From positions 2,591,501-2,655,500 of the forward strand of contig CP000781.1 of assembly GCA_000017645.1 (NCBI GenBank): a stretch of DNA of 64,000 bases. The letters run 5' to 3'. Source of the DNA: Xanthobacter autotrophicus Py2 (GTDB lineage Bacteria; Pseudomonadota; Alphaproteobacteria; Rhizobiales; Xanthobacteraceae). Made by a program: the position numbers and the translations under genes. Under the pieces are notes generated by a model that was given only the letters and a program-made list of their open reading frames with translations, did not search any database and was not told where the DNA came from. Positions within the stretch are counted from its first letter, which is position 1. Every line of letters begins with the position of its first letter. This document shows positions 52,286-61,934 of the stretch, in pieces.

Positions 52286-52329
52286 GCGTTTTCAAGCGAA
52301 GTGGATACCGGTTCGCGTGAAGAAAACGC
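52286..52329. repeat. Copy 2 of the GGATACCGG dispersed repeat, a nested palindrome
   Basis: Outer arms GCGTTTTC (52286-52293) and GAAAACGC (52322-52329) are exact inverses. Inner arms GCGAA (52296-52300) and TTCGC (52312-52316) also pair. The core GTGGATACCGGTTCGCGTGA is shared with 23328-23354. It lies 40 bases before hyi. Confidence 0.75.
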
Positions 52330-52368
52330 GTCAGGATATAGCCCAAGGCTCAGCCCGCGGAGAGACGC

Positions 52369-53148
<780 letters not shown>

Positions 53149-53201
53149 TCCTCGGGCTTCCCATCGCGCACGAACAACACGACTCTTCAGGAGAAACGCA
53201 C

Positions 53202-54080
53202 ATGAACGTCGGATTCATCGGCCTCGGCATCATGGGTTCCCCCATGGCGGGACACCTCATCGACGCCGGCCACACCCTGTTCGTCTATGACGTGTTCCGC
53301 ATCCCCGCGGAGCTGACCGCGAAGGGCGCCACCGCCTGCGCCTCCTCCGCCGACGTGGCCAAGGCCGCCGACGTCATCATCACCATGGTGCCGGATACCC
53401 CGCACGTGGAAGAGGCGCTGTTCGGCAAGGGCGGCGTCGCCGAGGGCCTCGCCAAGGGCAAGATCGTGGTGGACATGAGCTCCATCTCGCCGGTGGCCAC
53501 CAAGGGCTTCGCGGAGAAGATCAACGCGCTCGGCTGCGACTATCTCGATGCCCCGGTCTCCGGCGGCGAGGTGGGCGCCAAGGCCGCCTCCCTCACCATC
53601 ATGGTGGGCGGGCCGGAAGGCGCGTTCGAGACGGTGAAGCCCCTGTTCGAGAAGATGGGCAAGAACATCACCCTCGTGGGCGGCAACGGCGACGGCCAGA
53701 CCACCAAGGTCGCGAACCAGATCATCGTGGCCCTTACCATCGAGGCGGTGGGCGAGGCCCTGCTGTTCGCCTCCAAGGCGGGCGCCGACCCGGCCAAGGT
53801 GCGCCAGGCGCTGATGGGCGGCTTCGCCTCCTCCAAGATCCTCGAAGTGCACGGCGACCGCATGGTGAAGCGTACCTTCGATCCGGGCTTCCGCATCGAG
53901 CTGCACCAGAAGGACCTGAACCTAGCGCTCCAGAGCGCCAAGGCCCTGGGCGTGAGCCTGCCCAACACCGCCACCTGCCAGGAGCTGTTCAACGCCTGCG
54001 CCGCCCACGGCGGCTCCAAGTGGGACCACTCCGCCATGGTGAAGGCGCTGGAACTGCTGGCGAACCACGAGATCGCCTGA
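53202..54080 (+). CDS. glxR: 2-hydroxy-3-oxopropionate (tartronate semialdehyde) reductase
   Basis: A 292-residue NAD(P)H-dependent enzyme of the 3-hydroxyisobutyrate dehydrogenase family. It reduces tartronate semialdehyde to glycerate. The Rossmann motif is MNVGFIGLGIMGSPMAGHLI. DAPVSGGEVGAKAASLTIMV binds substrate, and the catalytic lysine lies in GDGQTTKVANQI. CAGGAGAAACGCAC is a strong ribosome site 53 bases after hyi. Glycerate would next need a kinase, which is not encoded in this cluster. Confidence 0.96.
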   Translation: MNVGFIGLGIMGSPMAGHLIDAGHTLFVYDVFRIPAELTAKGATACASSADVAKAADVIITMVPDTPHVEEALFGKGGVAEGLAKGKIVVDMSSISPVATKGFAEKINALGCDYLDAPVSGGEVGAKAASLTIMVGGPEGAFETVKPLFEKMGKNITLVGGNGDGQTTKVANQIIVALTIEAVGEALLFASKAGADPAKVRQALMGGFASSKILEVHGDRMVKRTFDPGFRIELHQKDLNLALQSAKALGVSLPNTATCQELFNACAAHGGSKWDHSAMVKALELLANHEIA

Positions 54081-54120
54081 ACGCGGGGCGGGTTCAGGCC
54101 CGCCTCGACTGGGTTCAAGC

Positions 54121-54142
54121 CCTCCCCCACGCGGGGGAGGGG
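54121..54142 (+). terminator. Purine/pyrimidine hairpin after glxR
   Basis: CCCTCCCCC (54121-54129), ACGC, GGGGGAGGG (54134-54142): 9-bp perfect stem, 40 bases after the glxR stop. It belongs with similar hairpins at 6298 and 62392. There is no T-tract. Confidence 0.5.
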
Positions 54143-54357
54143 CGGGGCCGGCCGCGCCGGCCTCCTGTCCCTGCCATGGCGCCGCAGCGCGACCACCGCC
54201 GAAGGGCGCCGAGCCGCCCTCGTCATCGGTCAGCCGTGCTGCCGCTTATGCGACTTTATGCGTACATGAAGGGCGCGCATGATGTCCCTAGAGACGCACG
54301 ACTCAACAAGACGCACAACCAACGCGTGATCAAACGCGGGAGCCGGAGGAAGACCCC

Positions 54358-55914
54358 ATGCCCACGAAGCGCCAGCAGCCCCTGAAGCGCCAGCGTGCCA
54401 CCAAGATCGTCGCCACCGTCGGCCCCGCATCCAACAGCGAGGAGAAGCTGAAGGCGCTGTTCCTCGCCGGCGTGGACGTGTTCCGGCTCAACTTCTCCCA
54501 TGGCACGCAGGAAAACCATGGCGAGGTGCTGGCCCGCATCCGCCGGCTGGAAAAGGAGATGAACCGGCCCATCGGCGTCATCGCCGACATGCAGGGCCCC
54601 AAGCTGCGCATCGGCCGCTTCAAGGACGGCGCCATTGCCATCAAGGCTGGCGACATCCTGCATTTCGATGCCGACGTGGACCGGCCGGGCGACGAGACCC
54701 GCGTGCCGATCCCGCACCCCGATATCCTCGCCGCGCTGAACGTGGGCTCCACCGTGCTGTGCGACGACGGCAAGGTGCGCCTGAAGGTGGTCAAGAAGGG
54801 CGAGGGCTTCCTGGAGGCCCAGGTGGTGGCAGGCACCCGTCTGTCCAACAACAAGGGCTTCAACATCCCCGACGTGGTGCTGCCGCTGTCGCCGCTCACC
54901 GACAAGGATCGCCTGGACCTGGAGTTTGCCTGCGAGGCGGGGGTGGAGTGGATCGCCCTCTCCTTCGTGCAGCGGCCGGAGGACATCCACGAGGCCCGCG
55001 CGCTCATCAAGGACCGCGCGGCGGTGATGCTGAAGATGGAGAAGCCGTCGGCGGTGGACTATCTCACCGAGCTGGTGGAGCTGTCCGATTCCATCATGGT
55101 GGCGCGCGGTGACCTCGGCGTGGAAATCTCGCTGGCCGAGGTGCCGGCGCTGCAGAAGCGCATGATCGCCGAGGCCCGCAAGTTCGGCCGTCCGGTCATC
55201 GTCGCCACCCAAATGCTGGAATCCATGATCACCGCCCCGGTGCCCACCCGTGCCGAGGTGTCGGACGTGGCCACCGCCGTCTATGAGGGTGCCGACTGCG
55301 TGATGCTTTCCGCGGAGACGGCGGCCGGCCAGTTCCCGGTGGAGGCCGTCACCTTCATGGACGACATCATCCGCCACGTGGAGTGCGATCCCGGCTACCG
55401 ACAGGCGCTGGACGCCACCCAGGCGGAATGGGGCAAGACCATCGGCGACGCGGTCACCAAGGCCACCTACCAGGCCGCCATCGCGGTGGATGCCTCGGCG
55501 CTGGTGGCCTTCACCCTCTCGGGCACCACGGGCCTGCGGGCCGCGCGCGAGCGCCCGGCCATCCCGATCCTCGGCCTCACCCCGAAGATGGAGACGGCGC
55601 GTCGTCTCGCGTTGTCCTATGGCGTGCACGCCGTGCACATGAAGGAGGACATCCACTCCTTCGGCGACATGGTGGACACGGCGGTGCGCACCGCCGTGGA
55701 GCACGGCCTGGGCAAGCCCGGGGACCGCCTGGCCATCACCGCCGGCGTGCCCTTCGCCAAGCCCGGCACCACCAACATCATGCGCATCACCACCATCGGC
55801 GCCGACAGCCCGCCCTCCCGCCACGACGCCGACACGCCCGCGGTGCGCTCGACCAAGGCTCATGAGAGCAAGGGGCAGGAGAAGAAGGCGCACGGCAGCA
55901 AGGTGCACGCCTGA
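54358..55914 (+). CDS. pyk: Pyruvate kinase
   Basis: A 518-residue glycolytic enzyme (PEP + ADP to pyruvate + ATP). ATKIVATVGPAS is the family start, MLKMEKPSAVDYLTELVELS contains the catalytic lysine and acid, and SIMVARGDLGVEI binds the metal and phosphoenolpyruvate. The allosteric C-terminal domain ends in KPGTTNIMRITTIG. About 40 extra residues rich in Lys, His and Ser (STKAHESKGQEKKAHGSKVHA) extend the C-terminus. GGAGGAAGACC precedes the ATG. pyk after gcl-hyi-glxR is a known arrangement and links glycerate with pyruvate. Confidence 0.96.
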   Translation: MPTKRQQPLKRQRATKIVATVGPASNSEEKLKALFLAGVDVFRLNFSHGTQENHGEVLARIRRLEKEMNRPIGVIADMQGPKLRIGRFKDGAIAIKAGDILHFDADVDRPGDETRVPIPHPDILAALNVGSTVLCDDGKVRLKVVKKGEGFLEAQVVAGTRLSNNKGFNIPDVVLPLSPLTDKDRLDLEFACEAGVEWIALSFVQRPEDIHEARALIKDRAAVMLKMEKPSAVDYLTELVELSDSIMVARGDLGVEISLAEVPALQKRMIAEARKFGRPVIVATQMLESMITAPVPTRAEVSDVATAVYEGADCVMLSAETAAGQFPVEAVTFMDDIIRHVECDPGYRQALDATQAEWGKTIGDAVTKATYQAAIAVDASALVAFTLSGTTGLRAARERPAIPILGLTPKMETARRLALSYGVHAVHMKEDIHSFGDMVDTAVRTAVEHGLGKPGDRLAITAGVPFAKPGTTNIMRITTIGADSPPSRHDADTPAVRSTKAHESKGQEKKAHGSKVHA

Positions 55915-55922
55915 GGCGATGC

Positions 55923-55951
55923 GGTGCGGCCGGGCAACTCCCGGCCGCACC
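55923..55951 (+). terminator. Perfect hairpin after pyk
   Basis: GGTGCGGCCGGG (55923-55934), CAACT, CCCGGCCGCACC (55940-55951): a 12-bp perfect stem 8 bases after the pyk stop codon. T-tract is missing. Confidence 0.6.
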
Positions 55952-56108
55952 AGCCGTTCTCGCATTCCACGATCCTGCCGCCGCCTTCTGCCGCAGGCGG
56001 GCGCACGAAATCGTTTTCTTGCTTCGGTCGGTGCCATGGAACCACCCTGGCTCTGGACGTGCCGGCGCAAAATGGGGTTAAGCTGACGCCTCTTAGGTCA
56101 AGCAGCTG

Positions 56109-56576
56109 ATGCCCGTCGAAATCGAGCGCAAATTTCTGGTCAAGTCGGCTGGCTGGCGCGCCGGAGCGCGCGCCTGCACCATCCGGCAGGGCTACCTGTC
56201 CAGCGGCGGGGCGACCGTGCGCATCCGGATCGCCGATGCTGAAGCCTTCATTACAGTGAAGGGGAAGACCGAAGGAATCGCCCGCGCGGAGTTCGAATAT
56301 CCCATTCCGCTCGCGGATGCGCAGGCCATGCTTGAGACCCTCTGCGCCCAGCCGTTGATCGAGAAGACCCGCTATGCCGTCGAGCACGCCGGTCGGACCT
56401 GGACGGTGGATGTCTTCGAGGGTGAGAACGACGGCCTCGTCATGGCCGAGGTGGAGCTTCAAGGCGCCGACGAGCATGTGGAGCTGCCGGACTGGGCGGG
56501 CGAGGAAGTGACCGACGATCCCCGCTACCGCAATTCGTCCCTCGCGAAGGCTCCGCTCGGCACCGCCGACCTTTAA
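56109..56576 (+). CDS. CYTH-domain triphosphate phosphatase-like protein
   Basis: A 155-residue protein of the CYTH superfamily (CyaB/thiamine triphosphatase type). It begins MPVEIERKFLV, the ExExK motif that coordinates metal and triphosphate. RIRIADAEAFITVKGK and TRYAVEHAGRTWTVDVFEGE supply the basic and acidic residues lining the tunnel; MAEVEL is also typical. Bacterial relatives hydrolyse inorganic triphosphate. The gene stands alone. GTCAAGCAGCTG before the ATG gives only a weak ribosome site. Confidence 0.9.
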   Translation: MPVEIERKFLVKSAGWRAGARACTIRQGYLSSGGATVRIRIADAEAFITVKGKTEGIARAEFEYPIPLADAQAMLETLCAQPLIEKTRYAVEHAGRTWTVDVFEGENDGLVMAEVELQGADEHVELPDWAGEEVTDDPRYRNSSLAKAPLGTADL

Positions 56577-56645
56577 GCGATCGGTGGCTGAGCGATCGGC
56601 GGCCGAGACCGCAACGGTTAGCCTACGCGCGCGCCAACCGCTGGT

Positions 56646-57230
56646 TCACTGGCCAACAGGCGCATCGGGGAAATCGTGCCAGCGGGCAATCTTCCAGCCG
56701 TCGGCGCCCTTCACCAGCCAGCCCTCGTAATTGAGGCTCGAGACGACGCTGAAGGTCCGGCCGTCGCTCGTATTGGCGAGCAGCCCGACGACGCTGACAT
56801 GGGCCGCCGCGTCGGACTGGTCGATGAACACGATGTTCGACATGAGGTGCCGCCGCACGTTGCCGGAAGCAGCGAACCCCTTCATCCGCTCGCGCCAGAA
56901 AGCGCGAAAGCCTTCGCCGGAAAACGCAACCGCTGGCCCACCGGGCATGCCTGCGACGAATACCGCATCGTCGGTGAACAGACCGAGCCAGGCATCCGCC
57001 TGACCATTGTCATAGGCCAGGGAATAGGCCCGGATCAGGTTTTCGATCGCCAGGCGGTCAACGGCGCTGAAGCCGGTACTGCCGGGATTCCTCGGGGGCG
57101 TGAACACCCGCAGGGGCTTGGCATCGGTGGCGATGGTCGCGCCCTCGGGAAGGTGCGTTTGCGCTGCGGCACCCCCGCAGGGAAGCGCAAACGCCGCCAC
57201 CGCGCAGGCCACCCGTAGAAGCGTTCTCAA
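56646..57230 (-). CDS. Secreted SnoaL/NTF2-like protein
   Basis: A 194-residue protein with a signal peptide (MRTLLRVACAVAAFALPCGG, cleavage after AAA). An NTF2-like cone fold follows: AIENLIRAYSLAYDNGQADA, WLGLFTDDAVFVAG, HLMSNIVFIDQ and a final GWKIARWHDF. This is the SnoaL_4 style of ring hydrolases and putative ligand-binding proteins. Translation begins at TTG with GGGGAGAG before it; no ATG fits. The role is unknown. Confidence 0.8.
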   Translation of the reverse strand: MRTLLRVACAVAAFALPCGGAAAQTHLPEGATIATDAKPLRVFTPPRNPGSTGFSAVDRLAIENLIRAYSLAYDNGQADAWLGLFTDDAVFVAGMPGGPAVAFSGEGFRAFWRERMKGFAASGNVRRHLMSNIVFIDQSDAAAHVSVVGLLANTSDGRTFSVVSSLNYEGWLVKGADGWKIARWHDFPDAPVGQ

Positions 57231-57284
57231 GATCGTCTCTCCCCATCCGTTCCAGGCGGCCGGTCGGCGCTGGCGGATCGACCA

Positions 57285-58208
57285 TCAGTGCCCGTTCGCG
57301 AGCGCGGCTTCCACTGCCAGCATGTCGCGCCAGGCGAGGCGCTTGCCCAGCGGCGTGCGCAGCAGATAGGCCGGGTGGAAGGTGGCGATGGCGCGGATGG
57401 TCCGGGTGCCGCTCTCATAGTCCATGAAGCGGCCGCGCAGCCGGGTGATGCCCTCGGTGGTGGCGAGCAGCGCCTGCGCCGACGGGCCGCCGAGGCACAC
57501 CAGGATATCCGGATCCGCCAATTCGATCTGGCGCTTGATGAAGGGCAGGCACACCGCCGTCTCCTGGGGCGTCGGGGTGCGGTTGCCCGGTGGGCGCCAG
57601 GGGATGACGTTGGCGATATAGGCGCTGGTGCGGTCGAGGCCGATGGCCGCCATCATCAGGTCCAGCAGCCTGCCCGAGCGGCCCACGAAGGGCAGGCCCT
57701 GCTGGTCCTCGTCGCGGCCCGGCGCCTCGCCCACAAACATCACCTTCGCTTTGGGATTGCCGTCGGCGAACACCAGCCGTGTCGCCGTGCGCTTCAGGGC
57801 GCAACCCTCGAAGCCGTCGAGGATGGCGCGCAGGGCGTCCAGACTCTCGGCATTCCGCGCCGCTTCCCGCGCTGACATCACCGCCTCATCCGGCGGTTGG
57901 GTCACCAGCGCCGACGCACCCGCGGCCGACGCCGACAAGGTACCGGAGCGCGGCGCGGGAGCGGCCGGCGGCGCGGGGCGCGCGGAAGCCTGCGGTCGTG
58001 AGACGGTAGGCGGCGGTGGCATGTCCGGCGCCGGGACAGCCGGCGGGCGTTGCGTGCGACTGCGTGCCTGCTCGGCCGCGCTTTCAGCGAAGCGATCCAC
58101 CGGCGCCTCGCCCACGGCCACGTCCACGCCCGCCTCCAGATAGAAGGCGAGAATATCGGCGATGTCGGAGAGGTGATCTTCGGGGTGATCTTGGGGCGTC
58201 GCGGTCAT
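57285..58208 (-). CDS. Uracil-DNA glycosylase family 4-like, atypical cysteine set
   Basis: A 307-residue protein. Residues about 1-110 are a proline- and alanine-rich, probably disordered extension. The catalytic domain (about 120-307) has motif [30 protein letters not shown] and motif [11 protein letters not shown], all typical of family-4 uracil glycosylases. Of the four usual 4Fe-4S cysteines only two are in place, in GFEGCALK and AVCLPF. The first cysteine of CxxC is replaced by Phe, and the one before RPP is Trp (IPWRPPGNR). So the cluster is probably absent or bound differently. The gene is divergent from the ETF-QO gene. Confidence 0.85.
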   Translation of the reverse strand: MTATPQDHPEDHLSDIADILAFYLEAGVDVAVGEAPVDRFAESAAEQARSRTQRPPAVPAPDMPPPPTVSRPQASARPAPPAAPAPRSGTLSASAAGASALVTQPPDEAVMSAREAARNAESLDALRAILDGFEGCALKRTATRLVFADGNPKAKVMFVGEAPGRDEDQQGLPFVGRSGRLLDLMMAAIGLDRTSAYIANVIPWRPPGNRTPTPQETAVCLPFIKRQIELADPDILVCLGGPSAQALLATTEGITRLRGRFMDYESGTRTIRAIATFHPAYLLRTPLGKRLAWRDMLAVEAALANGH

Positions 58209-58412
58209 GGCATCATTCTAGAGCCGGATCGCCGGGAGCGGAAACCGCAGCGTTCCGGCCGGCTCCCGCGCGCCGGAGCGGCTTACCCAAATTGGTCATC
58301 TTGTACCCGCTTAGGGCAATAGATTGTCGTATGCGGCATAGACGCAATTGTCATTGCGCTGCAACCGTGGAAGAAGTCCAACCAAGAAACGAGAGAGACG
58401 GGAGCTTGATGC

Positions 58413-60086
58413 ATGAGCGCGGCGGATTTGCCTGAACGCGAAGGCATGGATTATGACGTGGTGGTGGTTGGCGCCGGGCCTGCCGGGCTTGCCACCGCCA
58501 TACGCCTGAAGCAGCAGGCGGCCGAGCGCGGCAGCGACATCTCGGTGGTGGTGGTGGAAAAGGGCTCCGAGGTGGGCGCCCATATCCTCTCCGGCGCGGT
58601 CATCGATCCGGTCGGCCTCGATGCGCTGGTGCCCGGCTGGCGCGAGGAGGCGGATGCGCCGCTCTCCGTCCAGGTCAATGACGATCATTTCTACCTGCTC
58701 GGCCCCGCCGGCGGCATCCGCCTGCCCAATTTCGCCATGCCGCCGCTGATGAACAATCACGGCAATTTCGTCGGCTCGCTGGGCAATGTCTGCCGCTTCC
58801 TCGCCGCCAAGGCCGAGGCGCTGGGGGTGGAGATCTATCCCGGCTTCGCCGCTGATGAGATCCTCTTTGACGACAAGGGCGCGGTCACCGGCATCGCCAC
58901 CGGCGACATGGGCGTCGACAAGAACGGCGTGCCCAAGGGCGAGTTCACCCGCGGCATGGAACTGCGCGGGCGCTACACCGTGTTCGCCGAGGGCGCGCGC
59001 GGCCACCTCACCAAGCAGCTCATCGCCAAATACGGCCTCGACGCCGGTCGCGACGTGCCGAAGTTCGGCATTGGCCTCAAGGAGCTGTGGAAGGTGAAGC
59101 CGGAGAAGCACAAGCCCGGCCTGGTGCAGCACGGCTTCGGCTGGCCGCTGGACGGCAAGACCGGCGGCGGCGCCTTCCTCTACCATATGGAGGACGAGCA
59201 GGTGATGGTGGGCTTCGTGGTCCACCTCAACTACCAGAACCCGTATCTCTCGCCCTTCGACGAGTTCCAGCGCTTCAAGACCCACCCTTTCTTCAAGGAC
59301 ACCTTCGAAGGTGGCAAGCGCATCGCCTATGGCGCGCGGGCGCTTTCGGAAGGCGGCTACCAGAGCGTTCCGAAGCTCAGCTTCCCCGGCGGCGTGTTGG
59401 TGGGCTGCGCGGCGGGTTTCGTGAACGTGCCGCGCATCAAGGGCAGCCACAATGCGGTGCTCTCCGGCATCCTGGCCGCCGACCACCTCGCCGGGGCGCT
59501 CGCCGAGGATCGCGGCCACGACGAGCTCGCGAGCTACGAGGCGGCGTGGCGCTCCTCCGCTATCGGCGCGGACCTGAAGAAGGTGCGCAACGTGAAGCCG
59601 CTGTGGTCCAAGCTCGGCACCTTCCTCGGCATTCCCTTGGGCGCGCTGGACATGTGGACCAACACGCTGGGCTTCTCGCTGTTCGGCACCCTGAAGCACG
59701 GCAAGACCGACGCCGCCTCGCTGAAGCCGGCCAAGGACTGCAAGAAGATCCAATATCCCCGGCCGGACGGTGTGCTCACCTTCGACAAGCTGTCCTCGGT
59801 GTTCCTCTCCAACACCAATCACGAGGAAAACCAGCAGGTGCATCTGGTGGTGAAGGACATGGCTTTGCAGAAGGCGTCGGAGCACGACATCTATGCCGGC
59901 CCGTCCAACCGCTACTGCCCGGCCGGCGTCTATGAGTGGATCGAGGAGGGGGCGGACGCGCCGCGCTTCCAGATCAACGCGCAGAACTGCGTGCACTGCA
60001 AGACCTGCGACATCAAGGACCCCAACCAGAACATCACCTGGACCGCCCCCGAAGGCGGCGGCGGACCGAACTATCCCAATATGTGA
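58413..60086 (+). CDS. Electron transfer flavoprotein-ubiquinone oxidoreductase
   Basis: A 557-residue membrane-attached flavoprotein that passes electrons from ETF (fatty- and amino-acid dehydrogenases) to ubiquinone. The FAD motif is VVVVGAGPAGLATAIRL (GxGxxG at 20-25). VEKGSEVGAHILSGAVIDP and GFVNVPRIKGSHNAVLSGIL are family segments. The C-terminal 4Fe-4S domain has YCPAGVYEW and NCVHCKTCDIKDP. The length matches ETF-QO (about 550-560). GGGAG precedes the ATG at 58413. No etfAB genes are beside it. Confidence 0.96.
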   Translation: MSAADLPEREGMDYDVVVVGAGPAGLATAIRLKQQAAERGSDISVVVVEKGSEVGAHILSGAVIDPVGLDALVPGWREEADAPLSVQVNDDHFYLLGPAGGIRLPNFAMPPLMNNHGNFVGSLGNVCRFLAAKAEALGVEIYPGFAADEILFDDKGAVTGIATGDMGVDKNGVPKGEFTRGMELRGRYTVFAEGARGHLTKQLIAKYGLDAGRDVPKFGIGLKELWKVKPEKHKPGLVQHGFGWPLDGKTGGGAFLYHMEDEQVMVGFVVHLNYQNPYLSPFDEFQRFKTHPFFKDTFEGGKRIAYGARALSEGGYQSVPKLSFPGGVLVGCAAGFVNVPRIKGSHNAVLSGILAADHLAGALAEDRGHDELASYEAAWRSSAIGADLKKVRNVKPLWSKLGTFLGIPLGALDMWTNTLGFSLFGTLKHGKTDAASLKPAKDCKKIQYPRPDGVLTFDKLSSVFLSNTNHEENQQVHLVVKDMALQKASEHDIYAGPSNRYCPAGVYEWIEEGADAPRFQINAQNCVHCKTCDIKDPNQNITWTAPEGGGGPNYPNM

Positions 60087-60140
60087 GGGGCGGGGAGGGG
60101 CTACACCCACCGCATCACGCCCTGACGCCATCTCGCCGCC

Positions 60141-60225
60141 GTCATCCCCCGGCTTGACCGGGGGATCCATCGAGCCGCTTGCCCGGCCCGGCGGCGTGGA
60201 TGCCCCGGTCAAGCCGGGGCATGAC
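60141..60225. repeat. Two-arm palindromic intergenic repeat
   Basis: Left arm ATCCCCCGG-CTTGA-CCGGGGGAT (60144-60166), right arm ATGCCCCGG-TCAAG-CCGGGGCAT (60200-60222), ends GTCAT (60141-60145) and ATGAC (60221-60225) in inverted order. Total 85 bp between the ETF-QO gene and cysG. It is the cleanest copy of the family also found at 13943, 52249 and inside uvrC at 28315. Confidence 0.85.
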
Positions 60226-60287
60226 GAGAGTGTGTTTGGGACGTATTCCTGAAGGGGGCAACGCGGGCTGGCGTCGGGATTCGCCCC

Positions 60288-61811
60288 TCAGCCGCCGTTG
60301 GCGGCAGCCTGGACGATCTGGGGCAGGGCATCCACCGCCACTTCGGCCAGGGCCTGGCCGTAGAGGATGAGGCAGGGGCCTTGCGCGCCCACCTCGGCGG
60401 CGCGGGCCACCTCTTCCGCCAGCGTCGCGACGGTGGCGAGGATCACCTTCTCCTCCGGCCGCGTCACCGAGAACATGGCCACCGCGGGCGTCGCCGGATC
60501 GATGCCCGCGGCCATCAGGTTGCGCACCAGGTCCGGCAGGGTGCGGCGGGGCATGTAGACCACCGTCGTCGCCGCCTTGTCGGCCAGCGCGTTGAAGTCG
60601 AGGTCCTTGGGCAGCTTGCCGTCGCGAGCATGGGCGGTGACGAATTGCAGCCGCCGTGCATGGTCGCGGTGGGTGAGCGAGGTGACCAGCCGGCTCGCCG
60701 CCCCCTGCGGTGCCGAGATGCCGGGGATCACCTCCACCGGCACCCCCGCCGCATGGCAATGGGTGATCTCTTCCCCGGCGCGGCCGAAGATCATGGGCTC
60801 GCCGCCCTTCAGGCGCACCACGCGGCGGCCTTCCTTGGCGAGGTCCACCATCAAAGCGTTGATGTCGTCCTGCTTGCAGGAGGGGCCGTAGCCGGTCTTG
60901 CCCACCAGCATCTTCTTCGCCTCGCGCCGGGCGAAATCGAGGATCGCGCCGGAGACGAGGTCGTCATAGAGCACCACGTCCGCCGATTGCAGCGCCCGCA
61001 CCGCCTTGAGCGTGAGCAGCTCCGGATCGCCGGGGCCTGCGCCCACCAGCACCACCGAGCCCGCGTGGCCGGAGCGGTGCGGCGTGCCCTCCGCCTCGAT
61101 GGCGGTGAACAGGGCGGCGCGGTCGGTGTCCTGCGGCGCCCGGTTGGGCTCGGCCAGCGCCGTGGCGGCGAAGCGTTCCCAGAAGGCGCGGCGGGCGTGG
61201 TGGGAGAGGCCGCGCGCGGTCACCGCCTGCCGCCACGTCTTTGCGGCCAGCGCCCAGGCCTTGAAGCCCGAGGGCAACAGCGCCTCGATCTTGGCCCGCA
61301 CCGCCTGCCCGAAGACGGGCGCCGCGCCGTCGGTGGAGATGCCCACCACCAGCGGCGAGCGGTTCACGATGGCGCCGAAGGTGAAGTCGGAGAGGGCCGG
61401 CTTGTCGATGGCGTTCACCGGCACGCCGGCAGCGCGGGCGGCGGTGGTGAAGTTGAGGGCGTCCGCCTCTTCGTCAAAGCCGGCCACCGCGAGGACGGCG
61501 CCGGGGATGTCGTCGGCGTGCCAGTCGCGCACATGGATCGAGATGGGTCCACGGGGCGGCGCGCCGGCCAGCCGCCACAGGTCCTCGCAGACATGGGGGG
61601 CGATCACCTCCACCCGCGCCCCGGCGGCGGAGAGCAGTTCCGCCTTCCAGGCCGCCGGCTCGCCGCCGCCCGCCACCAGCACGCGCCGGCCCTCCAGGCC
61701 AAAGAACACCGGCAGGCGCGCGAGGGCCTCCATGCGCGCATGTCCGGCCTGGCGCGGGGCGCGGGGCGACAGGGCGCCGGAGTTGGGGGTGTCGGGGCCG
61801 GTGGCGGCCAT
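60288..61811 (-). CDS. cysG: Siroheme synthase (multifunctional CysG)
   Basis: A 507-residue fusion that makes siroheme for sulfite and nitrite reductases. The N-terminal half (about 27-235) is the NAD-dependent precorrin-2 dehydrogenase/ferrochelatase: LPVFFGLEGRRVLVAGGG and FTFGAIVNRSPLVVGISTDG. The C-terminal half (about 245-500) is the uroporphyrinogen-III methyltransferase: SVVLVGAGPGDPELLTLKAV, RLKGGEPMIFGRAGEE, PGISAPQGAA and FVTAHARDG. The first 26 residues are a variable extension, and a start at the internal ATG (MEALARLPVFF) is possible. No cysI or cysJ gene follows in this window. Confidence 0.95.
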   Translation of the reverse strand: MAATGPDTPNSGALSPRAPRQAGHARMEALARLPVFFGLEGRRVLVAGGGEPAAWKAELLSAAGARVEVIAPHVCEDLWRLAGAPPRGPISIHVRDWHADDIPGAVLAVAGFDEEADALNFTTAARAAGVPVNAIDKPALSDFTFGAIVNRSPLVVGISTDGAAPVFGQAVRAKIEALLPSGFKAWALAAKTWRQAVTARGLSHHARRAFWERFAATALAEPNRAPQDTDRAALFTAIEAEGTPHRSGHAGSVVLVGAGPGDPELLTLKAVRALQSADVVLYDDLVSGAILDFARREAKKMLVGKTGYGPSCKQDDINALMVDLAKEGRRVVRLKGGEPMIFGRAGEEITHCHAAGVPVEVIPGISAPQGAASRLVTSLTHRDHARRLQFVTAHARDGKLPKDLDFNALADKAATTVVYMPRRTLPDLVRNLMAAGIDPATPAVAMFSVTRPEEKVILATVATLAEEVARAAEVGAQGPCLILYGQALAEVAVDALPQIVQAAANGG

Positions 61812-61934
61812 GGGGAAAGGTGCTCCCGAAACTGTTGGATCTTCAACGTAAGGCGTGCCGGTCCGCCGATCAACGCGGCTGCGGCCCTCCGGCGGACGCG
61901 CGGGGCGCCGCCGGAGGATGTCGAACGCTGAAGC

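Noticed and set aside
52155..52368. Attachment site or mobile-element scar between gcl and hyi
   Set aside because: The region is rich in palindromes, but these belong to two dispersed repeat types found elsewhere in the window. There is no integrase and the gene order across it is the normal one.
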